Shown here: piece after piece, positions 1 to 8,780 of the stretch
How positions within the stretch are numbered: the first letter of the stretch is position 1
How the letters are laid out: the number at the start of each line of letters is the position of its first letter
Source: Lewinellaceae bacterium
Lineage (GTDB): Bacteria > Bacteroidota > Bacteroidia > Chitinophagales > Saprospiraceae
DNA length: 64,000 nucleotides
Assembly: GCA_020636405.1 (NCBI GenBank)
Contig: JACJXW010000004.1
Span: 1,426,001 to 1,490,000, forward strand
Direction: 5' to 3'
Translations under genes and position numbers: made by a program
The notes under the pieces: generated by a model
Database searches by the model: none
What the model saw: only the letters and a program-made list of their open reading frames with translations
Told to the model about the DNA's origin: nothing

Positions 1-647
1 GCGACGATGACAGCGAAGAAGCCCTCGATAGAGAACAACCGGCCCACCAGGTGGTGCTCGAAAGCTTCCATATCGGCCAGTATCCCGTTACTCAAGGCCT
101 ATGGGAATGGGTAATGGGGCCGGATAACAACCCTTCCGCTTTCAAAGGCGGCGAACGCCCGGTGGAAAACGTATCCCGGGAAGATGCACTGGCCTTTATA
201 GATCAATTGAATCGGCTGACGGGCCATACCTACCGCCTGCCCAGCGAAGCCGAGTGGGAATACGCCGCCCGGGGCGGCCGGAAGAGCCAGGGGTATCAAT
301 ACGCCGGCGGCAATGAAATGGAGGAAGTAGGATGGTACAAGGAAAACAGCGGCGGAGAAACCAAAGTAGTGGGCTTAAAAAAGCCCAACGAGCTGGGAAT
401 CTTCGACATGAGCGGCAATGTCTATGAATGGTGCCTGGATTGGTTCGGCGACAGCTACTATGCAGCATGCCATGAAAGCGGCGTAGCCAGCAACCCCCGC
501 GGGCCGGAAACGGGAACCTACCGGATTTTTCGCGGCGGGTGCTGGAATTACGGCCCGGAGCGTTGCCGGGTGGCCTACCGTCACCACGACCGGCCCTGGC
601 GGGGCTATCCTTATCTTGGCTTTCGGCTGGCATTGACAACCTCCTGA
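1..647 (+). CDS. Formylglycine-generating-enzyme (SUMF1/FGE-sulfatase) family protein, 5' truncated
   Basis: The reading frame is open from the first base, so the true start lies upstream of the window. Visible residues follow the FGE-sulfatase domain order: a P-x-H-x-V entry strand, PVTQGLWEWV, an ENVSREDALAFIDQLN helix, the YRLPSEAEWEYAARGG signature, DMSGNVYEWCLDW, and the terminal RIFRGGCWNYG...YRHHDRP...GFRL. Family members either oxidise an active-site Cys of sulfatases to formylglycine or are non-catalytic relatives such as gliding-motility and kinase-linked proteins. Whether the catalytic cysteine pair is complete cannot be judged with the N-terminus missing. The gene ends about 50 nt before a histidinol phosphatase gene. 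The domain call is firm; the substrate is unknown. Confidence 0.85.
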   Translation, partial: DDDSEEALDREQPAHQVVLESFHIGQYPVTQGLWEWVMGPDNNPSAFKGGERPVENVSREDALAFIDQLNRLTGHTYRLPSEAEWEYAARGGRKSQGYQYAGGNEMEEVGWYKENSGGETKVVGLKKPNELGIFDMSGNVYEWCLDWFGDSYYAACHESGVASNPRGPETGTYRIFRGGCWNYGPERCRVAYRHHDRPWRGYPYLGFRLALTTS

Positions 648-697
648 GCGATTTCGCAGGCTGCCCAACCGACAACAAACAACCGACAACAAACAAC

Positions 698-1600
698 ATG
701 CAACCAGCCAACTACCACACCCATACCACTTTCAGCGACGGCCTGGAAGTTCCGGAAGCTTATGTGCTGGAAGCCATGAACCAGAAACTGGCAGCTTGTG
801 GCTTTTCCGACCACGCCCCCATCCTGTTTGACCCTTCCCGGCCGCATGTGTTCATGTCTCCTCTACAGTTGTCTGATTACCTGGCGGAGATCGAACGTTT
901 GAAAAAGGTGTATTCGGGCCGGGTACAGGTCTATAAAAGCCTGGAGGTGGACTATGTGCCGGGAGTGGTTAGCGTCGATAGCGAACACATCCGGAATGCC
1001 GGGCTGGATTACACCATTGGGGCGGTTCATTTTGTGGATTATTATCCGAAAGGGCGCCCCTGGTATTTCGCCGGGTCGGAACGAGGCTTTGCCAGGGGGT
1101 TGGAAGAAATCTTTCGCAATGATATAAGAGCATGTATTCAACGATACTACAACCTGGTGCGGGAGATGGTCCAACTTCACCCGCCGGATATAGTAGCTCA
1201 CCTGGACCTGGTCAAAAAAATAAACCCGGGAGGCCGCTACTTTTCGGAGCAGGCGCCCTGGTATAGAGAAGAAGTAGGGAAAACGCTGGAGGGCATAGCG
1301 AATGCAGGCCTAATCATGGAGGTGAATACCCAGGGATATTACAAACACGGCGCTGAAGAGCCTTACCCAAGCCGGTGGGTGATTTCGCTCGCCAAAGAAT
1401 TGGGCATCCCCATGCACCTGGCTTCGGATGCCCATCGGCCGCAAGATGTCGCGGCGGGTTTTCCGCCTGTGATGGAGATGCTGTATGATATAGGCCTCTC
1501 CACCCTCAGGATATTTGAGCATGGGCGTTGGATTGACCGGCCGATAGCGCCGCTTTCTCGTTTCAACGCCCCCCTTGCGAAAAAGGAAATGGGGAAGTAA
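698..1600 (+). CDS. hisK: Histidinol-phosphatase, PHP family (HisK type)
   Basis: A 300-residue protein starting MQPANYHTHTTFSDG. Members hydrolyse L-histidinol phosphate to histidinol, the penultimate step of histidine synthesis, in the cytoplasm. The metal ligands of the PHP fold are visible: HTHTTFSDG near the N-terminus, GFSDHAP, LEVDY, GAVHFVD, DIVAHLDL, and the C-terminal HLASDAHRP. The ATG at 698 was chosen over an in-frame ATG at 539 because the extra residues would overlap the upstream gene and the PHP fold begins at once after 698. The preceding spacer carries the short tandem motif CCGACAACAAACAA. No other his genes are in view, so a related PHP phosphoesterase with another substrate remains possible. 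Confidence 0.82.
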   Translation: MQPANYHTHTTFSDGLEVPEAYVLEAMNQKLAACGFSDHAPILFDPSRPHVFMSPLQLSDYLAEIERLKKVYSGRVQVYKSLEVDYVPGVVSVDSEHIRNAGLDYTIGAVHFVDYYPKGRPWYFAGSERGFARGLEEIFRNDIRACIQRYYNLVREMVQLHPPDIVAHLDLVKKINPGGRYFSEQAPWYREEVGKTLEGIANAGLIMEVNTQGYYKHGAEEPYPSRWVISLAKELGIPMHLASDAHRPQDVAAGFPPVMEMLYDIGLSTLRIFEHGRWIDRPIAPLSRFNAPLAKKEMGK

Positions 1601-1611
1601 AAAACAATCCT

Positions 1612-3327
1612 ATGGAATTGGTTGAATTGTTGAGAAAAGACCTGAAAGAAAATGTAGTGCCTTTAGCCGTTTTCACTTTGATTACTGGTATGGCCAACGC
1701 CGCGCTGATCAGTTTCATCAATACGGGCGCGGAATACGTGACGAATGACCAGGTGAGCCACCGGGTTGCTCTACTGTTTCTCATCAGCCTGATGATCTAT
1801 ATCCTGGGGAAGCGATATGTGGCGATGCGCTCGGCGGTGCTCGTTGAAGCCATTCTCAATAAGATCCGATACAGGTTGGCCGACAAGATCCGGCACGCCG
1901 AACTGGCAACGCTGGAAGCCAGGGGAACTTCCCCCTTCTACGCCCGGCTGGGCCAGGATACCGTTAAGGTGTCCAACTTCACCGCGAGTGTGATAACGGC
2001 CATTCAGGCGGTTATTTTGATCGTTTTTACGACGCTTTACATCAGCACCATTTCCATCAAGGCCTTTGTCCTGGTCACGATCATGTTGTCTGTTTGCTTT
2101 CTGGTTTACAGTAGCCGCCGGAAGGTTTTTCGAACCATGTGGCTGAAACTCTCCGAATATGAGACCCGGTTCTATGAGAAGCTGGGGCATATCCTGGACG
2201 GTTTTAAAGAGATCAAGATCAACCGGAGTAAGAATGAAAGCGTGCTACAGGATTTTGCCTTGGTTAATGAAGAAATGAAAGATTATAAGACGGGCTTGGT
2301 CCAGGCTTATATCCGGCTCTCTATCTTTTCCCAGGCCTTTTTCTTCATTTTACTGGGCAGTGTCATATTCGTTTTCCCCCAGTTTCACGAAGAGTACGCC
2401 ACCAATATCATCAAAATAACCGCCGCCATCCTGTTCATCAGCGGCCCCTTTGAGATCGTTTTGAACGGCAACCAGCAACTAGCTAACGCCAATAGTTCAG
2501 CCCGAAACATATTGGAGCTGGAAGCAGAACTGGAAGAAGTGCTGCGACAAAACGAAATGACCATAGAAGCGCAGAACCATCCGGAAGCCTTTGAGGAGCT
2601 TCCCTTTTCTGACAATATCCGGTTCCATAACCTGAGTTTCGCTTATCCTCCCGTAAAGGGGCGAGACTACATCTTTGAGGTAGGGCCAATCGACCTCACC
2701 ATCAAAAAAGGTGAACTGATCTTCATCACCGGCGGCAATGGCTCCGGCAAATCCACCTTTCTCAAACTGATGACCGGCCTGTACCAGCCCAAAGCAGGCC
2801 AGATCCTGGTTGATGTGGATGAAGCCGGCCGGCCGGACACCACCGTTACGCCGGCCAACTACCAGCAGTACCGAAATCTGTTCACTACCATTTTCACCGA
2901 CTTTCATTTATTTGACAAGTTATACGGGATAAGAGAAACCGATCCTGCCGATATTAACGCGGTGCTTAAAAATATGGAGTTGCCGGCAGATAAAACCACC
3001 TATAGGAACGGAGGCTTCACCAACTTGCGCCTGTCCACCGGGCAAAAGAAAAGGCTGGCCCTGACCACCTGCATTATCGAAGACAAACCCATTTACATCT
3101 TCGATGAAGTGGCCGCCGACCTCGACCCGGAGTTCAGAGACAAATACTATTACCAGATCATCCGGGAGCTGAGGGCGCGCAACAAGACTGTGATCGTCGT
3201 CTCTCACGACCGGTACTACTGGACGGTGCCCGACCGCCTGCTGGAAATGGCCAATGGCAAGATGCGGGAATTGACGAGAGCAGAGATTGACAGCCTGTTG
3301 AAATTGAATAAACCGGCAGGGGATTGA
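1612..3327 (+). CDS. Cyclic-peptide-type ABC exporter (SyrD/PvdE-like), fused TMD-NBD
   Basis: A 571-residue half transporter. Residues about 1-320 form a hydrophobic export domain with roughly six membrane segments; about 335-560 is the nucleotide-binding domain with Walker A GGNGSGKST (about 374-382), signature LSTGQKKR (about 474), Walker B YIFDEVAADLDPEF (about 495) and a switch His in VVSHDRYYW. The LSTGQ signature and TMD style match the cyclic peptide/siderophore exporter family (SyrD, PvdE), which move peptide substrates across the inner membrane as homodimers. It starts 11 nt after the phosphatase gene, so cotranscription is likely. No peptide synthetase is adjacent, so the substrate is unknown. 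Confidence 0.8.
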   Translation: MELVELLRKDLKENVVPLAVFTLITGMANAALISFINTGAEYVTNDQVSHRVALLFLISLMIYILGKRYVAMRSAVLVEAILNKIRYRLADKIRHAELATLEARGTSPFYARLGQDTVKVSNFTASVITAIQAVILIVFTTLYISTISIKAFVLVTIMLSVCFLVYSSRRKVFRTMWLKLSEYETRFYEKLGHILDGFKEIKINRSKNESVLQDFALVNEEMKDYKTGLVQAYIRLSIFSQAFFFILLGSVIFVFPQFHEEYATNIIKITAAILFISGPFEIVLNGNQQLANANSSARNILELEAELEEVLRQNEMTIEAQNHPEAFEELPFSDNIRFHNLSFAYPPVKGRDYIFEVGPIDLTIKKGELIFITGGNGSGKSTFLKLMTGLYQPKAGQILVDVDEAGRPDTTVTPANYQQYRNLFTTIFTDFHLFDKLYGIRETDPADINAVLKNMELPADKTTYRNGGFTNLRLSTGQKKRLALTTCIIEDKPIYIFDEVAADLDPEFRDKYYYQIIRELRARNKTVIVVSHDRYYWTVPDRLLEMANGKMRELTRAEIDSLLKLNKPAGD

Positions 3328-3450
3328 ACGCTATTTTGCCATAAAAATGCCGGGATTTAGGATGACGACAAAAGTGTAACATCTGGTCAAACATTTGTAA
3401 CACAGGTGCAAACCCTTGTGGCCGGTACTTCATTGTTTTGTTTAAACTTT

Positions 3451-4314
3451 ATGGAATCAGAAAAAAGCATGAACCAAACTTTGCAACAGGAGAAAGAACG
3501 CATTCCCGGGCGGCCCTATCTATTGGAGGTGCTGATCGTGGTCATGCTGCTGTTGCTATTGGCCGGTGTGTTTTTTAAGTTCATCGTCATCTACATCCCC
3601 GCAGGGCATAAAGGGGTATTGTTCAAGCCCATCCAGGGAGGCACGGTGACGGATAAACACTGGAACGAAGGCCTGGCCCTTATTTTTCCGTGGAACCAAA
3701 TGTTCATCTATGACACCCGGATCATTACCCGGCAGGATACCATCAACGCGCTGACCGAGGACGGGCTGCAGGTACAGGCGGAGTTGTCTTACCGCTACCG
3801 CCCGGAGATCGATTCCCTGGGGTTGATCCATAAAAATATTGGCCAGGACTATTCCGAAAAAATAATCGTACCGCATGTCACCGCAGCAACCAGGGATGTC
3901 ATCAGTCGCTACCGGATCGACGCTTTGTACACGACCAGCCGGACGGATATCCAGCGCGACATGCTGGCACGGGTACGCGGCCAGGTGGATGATCACTACC
4001 CTATCACTACTATTGATGTCGTTGTGAGGAATATCGTCTTGGATGAAGTCGTCGAAGGCGCCATTTCGAGTAAATTGGTCAAGGAGCAGGAAATGCTCGC
4101 CTATGATTTCATCATAGAAAAAGAATTGAAGGAGGAAGAACGCAAACTCATAGAGGCCAGGGGGATCAGGCTGTTCCGCGATACCTCGGGCATCGATATC
4201 CTTCAATGGAAGGGCATCGAGGCCACGCAAAACCTCGCTACTTCACCCAATGCCAAAGTGGTTATCATCGGCACGGATACCGGGGAGCTGCCGGTGATTC
4301 TGGGGGGGAATTAA
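3451..4314 (+). CDS. SPFH/prohibitin-family membrane protein
   Basis: A 287-residue protein from the ATG at 3451; ATGs at 3406 and 3469 are also in frame. One N-terminal membrane segment (LLEVLIVVMLLLLLAGVFFKFIVIYI) is followed by a prohibitin-like SPFH domain: IPAGHKGVLFKPIQGG, the PWNQMFIYDTRIITRQD strand, ALTEDGLQVQAELSYRYRPE, and an Ala/Glu-rich helix (KLVKEQEMLAYDFIIEKELKEEERKLIEARGI). SPFH proteins oligomerise on membranes and scaffold microdomains or proteases. It sits just upstream of three DUF697 membrane proteins on the same strand, separated by a repeat-containing spacer of about 210 nt. The family call is firm; the partner is unknown. Confidence 0.82.
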   Translation: MESEKSMNQTLQQEKERIPGRPYLLEVLIVVMLLLLLAGVFFKFIVIYIPAGHKGVLFKPIQGGTVTDKHWNEGLALIFPWNQMFIYDTRIITRQDTINALTEDGLQVQAELSYRYRPEIDSLGLIHKNIGQDYSEKIIVPHVTAATRDVISRYRIDALYTTSRTDIQRDMLARVRGQVDDHYPITTIDVVVRNIVLDEVVEGAISSKLVKEQEMLAYDFIIEKELKEEERKLIEARGIRLFRDTSGIDILQWKGIEATQNLATSPNAKVVIIGTDTGELPVILGGN

Positions 4315-4375
4315 AGTCTCCCCCCGCCCCCCTCCAAAGGAAGGGGAGTAGCCGGCAGACGGTGGACGGCGGACG
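4315..4375. repeat. Intergenic C-run/G-run hairpin plus GACGGTGGACGGCGGACGG repeat
   Basis: Two repeat motifs follow the SPFH stop codon. The first is a palindromic run of C followed by AAAGG and G runs (CTCCCCCC...CCTCCAAAGGAAGGGGAG). Its relative has inserted into the histidine kinase ATP-lid coding sequence near 15.5 and 20.1 kb. The second is a GGACGGTGG/GGCGGACGG short direct repeat whose reverse complement recurs near 16918-16945. The hairpin could act as a terminator for the SPFH gene. Confidence 0.5.
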
Positions 4376-4526
4376 GTGGGCCAGGATATCAAAAATTACA
4401 CGTCAATTATCGCACATTCTGCAGCAGACAAGCAGATGGCGGGCCGCCCCTAGCCACGCCAACAATATAACCATGTAGCAATACAACATTTATACATCCA
4501 TATCACCAATAAAATTTTCATTTGAA

Positions 4527-5171
4527 ATGAAAGAAGAAAATCAAACACCGGAAACTGTCCTGAAGTCGACGGAGGAACTCAAAAGAGCAGCCGACCGCAT
4601 CACGGTCCGCAATACCCTGTTTGCCGCCGGCGCCGGCCTGATCCCCTTCCCGGCGATCGACGCTGCCATCTTACTGGGCATTCAATTGAATATGATCCGT
4701 TCTATTGCCAATGCTTACCACGTAGAGTTCAAGGAGAACCTGGTGAAATCCATCATCGGTTCTCTGATCGGTTCCATCGGCGCCGCCGGGGTGATGAAAG
4801 CTATTCCCGGCCTGGGTACCATACTGGGTGGCCTGACCACCTCCGCCACGGCCGCCGCCGCCACTTATGCCCTGGGCAAAGTATTCACGCAGCACTTCGA
4901 CCAAGGTGGCACGCTGCTGGACTTTGACCCGGTCAAATCCCGGGAGTTCTTCGAGAAAGAATTTGAGGCCGGGCGGATGTTCGTATCCGATGTAACTGAA
5001 GTGGAAGAAGAAGTGAAAAAGGAAAAGAAAGGCATGTTCGATAACCTGTTTTCCGGTAAGAAGAAACAGCAGGAGGAAGCAGAACGAGAAGAGTTGATCA
5101 AAGCCAACAAGGAATTGATGGGAGCGATAGAGGAACTTAAGGAACAGATTGCCGCTCTGAAAAACGTCTAA
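4527..5171 (+). CDS. DUF697 (YcjF-like) membrane protein, first of three tandem paralogues
   Basis: A 214-residue protein. Residues about 25-150 hold the DUF697 core: RNTLFAAGAGLIPFPAIDAAILLGIQLNMI, an IIGSLIGSIGAAGVMKAIPGLGTILGG glycine-rich segment, an ATYALGKVFTQHFDQGGTLLDFDPVKSREFF signature, then a charged coiled-coil tail ending in KEQIAALKNV. The core predicts two or three membrane or membrane-associated helices. The start at 4527 directly precedes MKEENQTPE. The gene is 21 nt from the next paralogue, so an operon is likely. DUF697 proteins are often linked to GTPases or stress loci, but no GTPase is present and I assign no function. Confidence 0.75.
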   Translation: MKEENQTPETVLKSTEELKRAADRITVRNTLFAAGAGLIPFPAIDAAILLGIQLNMIRSIANAYHVEFKENLVKSIIGSLIGSIGAAGVMKAIPGLGTILGGLTTSATAAAATYALGKVFTQHFDQGGTLLDFDPVKSREFFEKEFEAGRMFVSDVTEVEEEVKKEKKGMFDNLFSGKKKQQEEAEREELIKANKELMGAIEELKEQIAALKNV

Positions 5172-5192
5172 CAGCCCTTTAAACAAAAAACA

Positions 5193-6041
5193 ATGGCAGA
5201 TACTACTCAACACAACATCGAAGAACGGCAACAGGAAGCCCAACAAATTACCCGGCGCAGAACCCTGTATGCCGCCGGCGCCGGCTTAATTCCTTTCCCA
5301 ATTGTAGATGCGGCGGCACTGCTGGGCATACAAGTCCTTATGATAAGGGATATCGCTAAGGTCTTTGAGGTAGATTTCAAGGAACAAAGAGTAAAGTCTT
5401 TTATCACTGCCCTGGTGGGCGATGCAGCGGCAGTGGGGTTGTTCAAATTCATCCCGGGCCTGGGCACTTTTTTTGGTGGAGCTTCTGCCGCCGCTATCGG
5501 CGCGGCTTCGACTTATGCGCTGGGCGGGGTGTTTACACAGCACTTCAGCCAGGGCGGCACCCTGCTGGATTTTGACCCCGTGAAATCCCGGGAATTTTTC
5601 GAACGGGAATTTGAGAAGGGCAAACAGGTAGTGGCAGAAATAAAAACGAAGGCAACCGGAAAACGGGAACCGCAAGAAAGCCCACAGGAGCCCCCCAGCT
5701 ACCGGGAGCTATTAGAACAGAATAAAGCCCTTTACGCTGAAATAATCGCTCTTCAGAAGGAGGTGGGCGCCATACGGCAACCCACGGTTGACCTGGGTGA
5801 CCTGCAGATCGTTGAAGGCATCGGCCCCAAGGTGGAAGCGGCGCTTAAAGCGGCCGGCATTACCGACCTGATGCACCTGGCAAGCGCCAAACCCGAAATC
5901 CTCAAAGGAATACTGGACAATTCCGAAGGCAACTTCAACCTGGCAGTACCCGACAGCTGGCCGCAACAGGCCCGGTTGGCGGTCACCGGCGATAGGAAAG
6001 CATTGAAAGCACTGCAGGACAAACTGACGGGCGGCAGATGA
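5193..6041 (+). CDS. DUF697 membrane protein with C-terminal helix-hairpin-helix domain
   Basis: A 282-residue paralogue of the upstream gene. Residues about 20-140 repeat the RRTLYAAGAGLIPFPIVDAAALLGIQ...PGLGTFFGG...TYALGGVFTQHFSQGGTLLDFDPVKSREFF core. A coiled-coil linker follows, then about 205-282 form an HhH module: DLQIVEGIGPKVEAALKAAGI, then DSWPQQARLAVTGDRKALKALQDKL. The same module, with the W-x-x-QA-x-LA-x-x-G signature, recurs in the gene at 11684-12301. HhH modules of this type usually bind DNA or mediate protein contacts; on a membrane protein the role is open. It lies in the same run as its neighbours. Confidence 0.75.
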   Translation: MADTTQHNIEERQQEAQQITRRRTLYAAGAGLIPFPIVDAAALLGIQVLMIRDIAKVFEVDFKEQRVKSFITALVGDAAAVGLFKFIPGLGTFFGGASAAAIGAASTYALGGVFTQHFSQGGTLLDFDPVKSREFFEREFEKGKQVVAEIKTKATGKREPQESPQEPPSYRELLEQNKALYAEIIALQKEVGAIRQPTVDLGDLQIVEGIGPKVEAALKAAGITDLMHLASAKPEILKGILDNSEGNFNLAVPDSWPQQARLAVTGDRKALKALQDKLTGGR

Positions 6042-6104
6042 ACAGCCTGTAAATTTCTGCCCGGCACTTATTGTCATCTGTACCTGCTAAATGCATCTTA
6101 AGAT

Positions 6105-6278
6105 ATGGAATTTCGCCTGGTGTTAATATTCATCTACCTGTTCTTGTGTTGGCTCGTTGCCTTTGGCGGCAAACACACCCGGCTGGGGTTTTACGGCGTA
6201 TTGATCGTCTCGATCCTTTTGACTCCCCTGGCGGTGGCCATCTTCATTGTGTTGTTCCAGCCCAGACGGAAAAAATGA
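6105..6278 (+). CDS. Small two-helix membrane protein (57 aa)
   Basis: A short gene reading MEFRLVLIFIYLFLCWLVAF, then GGKHTRLGFYG, then a second hydrophobic helix and a basic tail FQPRRKK before TGA. The layout (helix, GGK-T-LGF loop, helix with an LTPLAV motif, positive C-terminus) resembles small inner-membrane proteins common in Bacteroidota. It lies 63 nt after the HhH paralogue and 24 nt before the OmpA-tailed one, which supports it as a real operon member. The ATG at 6105 is the only sensible start. Function unknown. Confidence 0.6.
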   Translation: MEFRLVLIFIYLFLCWLVAFGGKHTRLGFYGVLIVSILLTPLAVAIFIVLFQPRRKK

Positions 6279-6302
6279 AAATCGTTTTGAAACCAATAGA
6301 TC

Positions 6303-7565
6303 ATGTCACTACTGGAAGTTCAGGCCGAGAAAAAGAAAAAGGCCAATAAGATCGTCAGGTTCCGAACCCTGCTGGCTGCCGGCTTCGGGTTTATTCCCTT
6401 TCCGCTCCTCGATGCGGCCTGTATTCTCTCTATTCAGTTGTGGATGATCCGCGATCTGGCCAAACTTTACGGAATACTGTTCAAAAAGCAGCTGGCCCAA
6501 TCCATTATTGGCTCATTAGTGGGGAATATCGGCACGGTGGGAGCGGTCAAACTCATTCCTGGCTTGGGCAGCTTGCTGGGAGGCGGGGCTGTAGCCCTAA
6601 GCGGCGGCGCCGCTACCTATGCTCTGGGAAAAATTTTCACCCAGCATTTCAGCCAGGGTGGCACCCTGCTGACTTTTGACCCCGTGAAGTCTCAGCAGTA
6701 CTTCCAGCAATTGTACGAAGAAGGCAAGGCTTCCGTCAAAGAGCTGAAGGAGCAGGAAGTAGGGTTTCAGGCGGCGCACAACCAGGCTATGGCTTCGGTA
6801 AGCACCCTGAAACAAACCAACGAGGAACTGAAAAGCACCATTTCTTCCTTGCAGCAACAACTGGAGCAAGGCAAAAAAGACCGGAAATTTGCCGCCGCCG
6901 CCCTGCAGGAAAAAAAGAAGCGCCGTTTCCGGTGGTTGTGGCTCGTATTCTTTTTAATCGTGGCAGGCGCAGCTTCAGCCTGGCTCTATAAGGGCGGCTA
7001 TTTCAGCGCTGCAAATACGGACGGCGTCGGTGCGGAAACAACAACAGAAACCGCCGCCTCTGAAGCTACAGAGGCCGAACAAGAACCAATCCCAACGGAA
7101 GATATCGCCGCCGGCGCCGGCGAAGAAACGGCATCGGATACCAGCTCCGTCGAAACAGCAGGGCCCACTGCCGCCGACCTGGATTTCGCGCCCGGGACTA
7201 CCGAAGCTTCCATGGCGGACTACATGAGCGATCCCGATTCGAAATTCCCCAAAACGTTTACCCTCGAAGCCGTGCAGTTCGACGAAGGCGAGGCCGGAAT
7301 AGCGGAGGAAGCCCAGGTACAGATCGAAAACATCGCCCTGTTGCTGCTGAACTATCCCAACGCCAAAGCCCGCATTTTCGGCGATGCGGATCAAACCGGC
7401 GGGAAAGCTGCCAACCGGCAGGCTGGCCGCAACAGGGCCCGGGCCATTCAGGAAGCCCTCGAACAGAATGGCATAACACGCAAACGTATTTCCGTCACCT
7501 TTCTGGAAAAAAAGGCGCCGCCGGAAGGAAAGCGGGGGGTGGAAATTGAGATCCAAAGCCGTTGA
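6303..7565 (+). CDS. DUF697 membrane protein with C-terminal OmpA-like peptidoglycan-binding domain
   Basis: A 420-residue protein. Residues about 15-135 repeat the DUF697 core (FRTLLAAGFGFIPFPLLDAACILSIQLWMI, IPGLGSLLGG, TYALGKIFTQHFSQGGTLLTFDPVKS). Then come a Gln/Lys-rich coiled coil, a membrane helix near 218-236 (WLWLVFFLIVAGAASAWLY), an acidic Ala/Glu/Thr-rich linker and a C-terminal OmpA-like domain (about 315-420): VQFDEGEAGIAEEAQVQIENIALLL, ARIFGDADQTG, NRQAGRNRARAIQEAL, and RGVEIEIQSR. OmpA domains bind peptidoglycan, so the protein probably links the inner membrane to the wall. The fusion of DUF697 with OmpA is unusual. Confidence 0.78.
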   Translation: MSLLEVQAEKKKKANKIVRFRTLLAAGFGFIPFPLLDAACILSIQLWMIRDLAKLYGILFKKQLAQSIIGSLVGNIGTVGAVKLIPGLGSLLGGGAVALSGGAATYALGKIFTQHFSQGGTLLTFDPVKSQQYFQQLYEEGKASVKELKEQEVGFQAAHNQAMASVSTLKQTNEELKSTISSLQQQLEQGKKDRKFAAAALQEKKKRRFRWLWLVFFLIVAGAASAWLYKGGYFSAANTDGVGAETTTETAASEATEAEQEPIPTEDIAAGAGEETASDTSSVETAGPTAADLDFAPGTTEASMADYMSDPDSKFPKTFTLEAVQFDEGEAGIAEEAQVQIENIALLLLNYPNAKARIFGDADQTGGKAANRQAGRNRARAIQEALEQNGITRKRISVTFLEKKAPPEGKRGVEIEIQSR

Positions 7566-7632
7566 TCTCGTTCCTCCGGCCAAGCTATTCCGCAATCAAC
7601 CACTTCAAGGATAACACAAAAGCCTGAACAAA

Positions 7633-8604
7633 ATGAAACGCCTACTCTTTCTTACTTTCATTATTTGCTGTTCCAAGTGTGTAAAAGCACAAGTGGACAC
7701 ACTGCCCCCCACCCTGGAGGAGCAAAAAGCATTGCTGGCCTCTAAATCCCAAACTTTGGACACGGTGAGTGCCCAGTTGAAGGCCCTTACCGCCCAGGCC
7801 AAATCGCTGGAGAAGGAAGTGGCCAAGCTAAAGGATAAAGTCACCCCTTATCCCCGCTGGCGCGGCGGCCTGGCCACCACTTTAGGATTCAACTTTGCCA
7901 ACTACAATGACTGGCTGTCCAGGCAGCCGGCCAACCTCAGCTCCGCCACCATTGCCGCAGCGGCTAATTTGTTTGCCCGGCTGGACCAAAAGCGGTATTT
8001 CTGGAAAAATGCCGCATCCATCAACCTGGGCTGGCTCAAATTCGACGACAAGGATGTGCCCGATGATGATGACAGCTTCAAGCCTACCTCCGACGTCCTG
8101 AACGCTCGTTCGATCTTCGGCTGGCGGCTCTCCAGAACGCTGGCGCTTTCTTCCATGACCGAGTACCGGACGTCGCTGCTGAACGGCCGCTTCAACAATC
8201 CCGGTTATCTGGACATTGGCAGCCTGGGATTGGCCTGGACGCCGACGCCGAATTTCAGCGCCGTGCTGCACTCCCTGAATTACAACTTTGTCTTCTCCCG
8301 GGGGGATTTCAATTTTGAAGGTTCGCTGGGCGCCAAGCTGGTCGTCGATTACGAACAGGCGCTGGCTAAAGGGATCGCCTGGAAGTCCAATTTCTCAGCA
8401 TTCACCAGTTACAAAGACTTCAACGAACTTTCGAATTGGGTATGGTCCAACAATTTCAGCACGGCCATTAAAGGCTTTGGCGTCGGGCTGGATTTCGCCC
8501 TGCGCAGCAACAAACAGGAATCCCGGGCGGCTGAACTGGCCGACAATCCCCTGCAGTTCTTCTGGGTGTTGGGAGTCTCCTACAATTTGTCGAAAGAGTT
8601 ATAA
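7633..8604 (+). CDS. DUF3078 outer-membrane beta-barrel protein
   Basis: A 323-residue protein with a signal peptide (MKRLLFLTFIICCSKCVKAQ), a short coiled coil (about 30-75), then the DUF3078 pattern: WRGGLATTLGFNFANYNDWL, AAANLFARLDQKRYFWKNAASINLGWLKFDD, RTLALSSMTEYRTSLL, alternating aromatic strands, and a final FFWVLGVSYNLSKEL. A terminal hydrophobic strand ending in an amphipathic residue suits an outer-membrane barrel. It follows the DUF697-OmpA gene by 67 nt on the same strand and may supply the outer-membrane side of the same envelope set. Molecular function of DUF3078 is unknown. Confidence 0.75.
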   Translation: MKRLLFLTFIICCSKCVKAQVDTLPPTLEEQKALLASKSQTLDTVSAQLKALTAQAKSLEKEVAKLKDKVTPYPRWRGGLATTLGFNFANYNDWLSRQPANLSSATIAAAANLFARLDQKRYFWKNAASINLGWLKFDDKDVPDDDDSFKPTSDVLNARSIFGWRLSRTLALSSMTEYRTSLLNGRFNNPGYLDIGSLGLAWTPTPNFSAVLHSLNYNFVFSRGDFNFEGSLGAKLVVDYEQALAKGIAWKSNFSAFTSYKDFNELSNWVWSNNFSTAIKGFGVGLDFALRSNKQESRAAELADNPLQFFWVLGVSYNLSKEL

Positions 8605-8623
8605 AGAACACAACACTTCCGTT

Positions 8624-8780
8624 ATGTATATACTGGGTATCAACTGTGCCTATCACGAATCCTCCGTCGCTCTTATTCAGGTGAACGGAGAGGAATGGGA
8701 CCTCCTGTCCTTCGTGGAAGAGGAGCGCTTTAACCGCAAGAAAAGGGCGAAACCCGCGCTGGCCGACAACGCGGATAGGC
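8624..8780 (+). pseudogene. 5' remnant of a NodU/CmcH-family carbamoyltransferase
   Basis: The frame starts MYILGINCAYHESSVALI and continues VEEERFNRKKRAKPALADN, which is the N-terminal signature of NodU/CmcH-type carbamoyltransferases. Homology stops near 8770. The next bases match a different family (heavy-metal P-type ATPase) in another frame. Only about 50 codons of an enzyme usually near 600 residues remain, so this is debris. It lies 20 nt after the DUF3078 gene. Confidence 0.6.
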
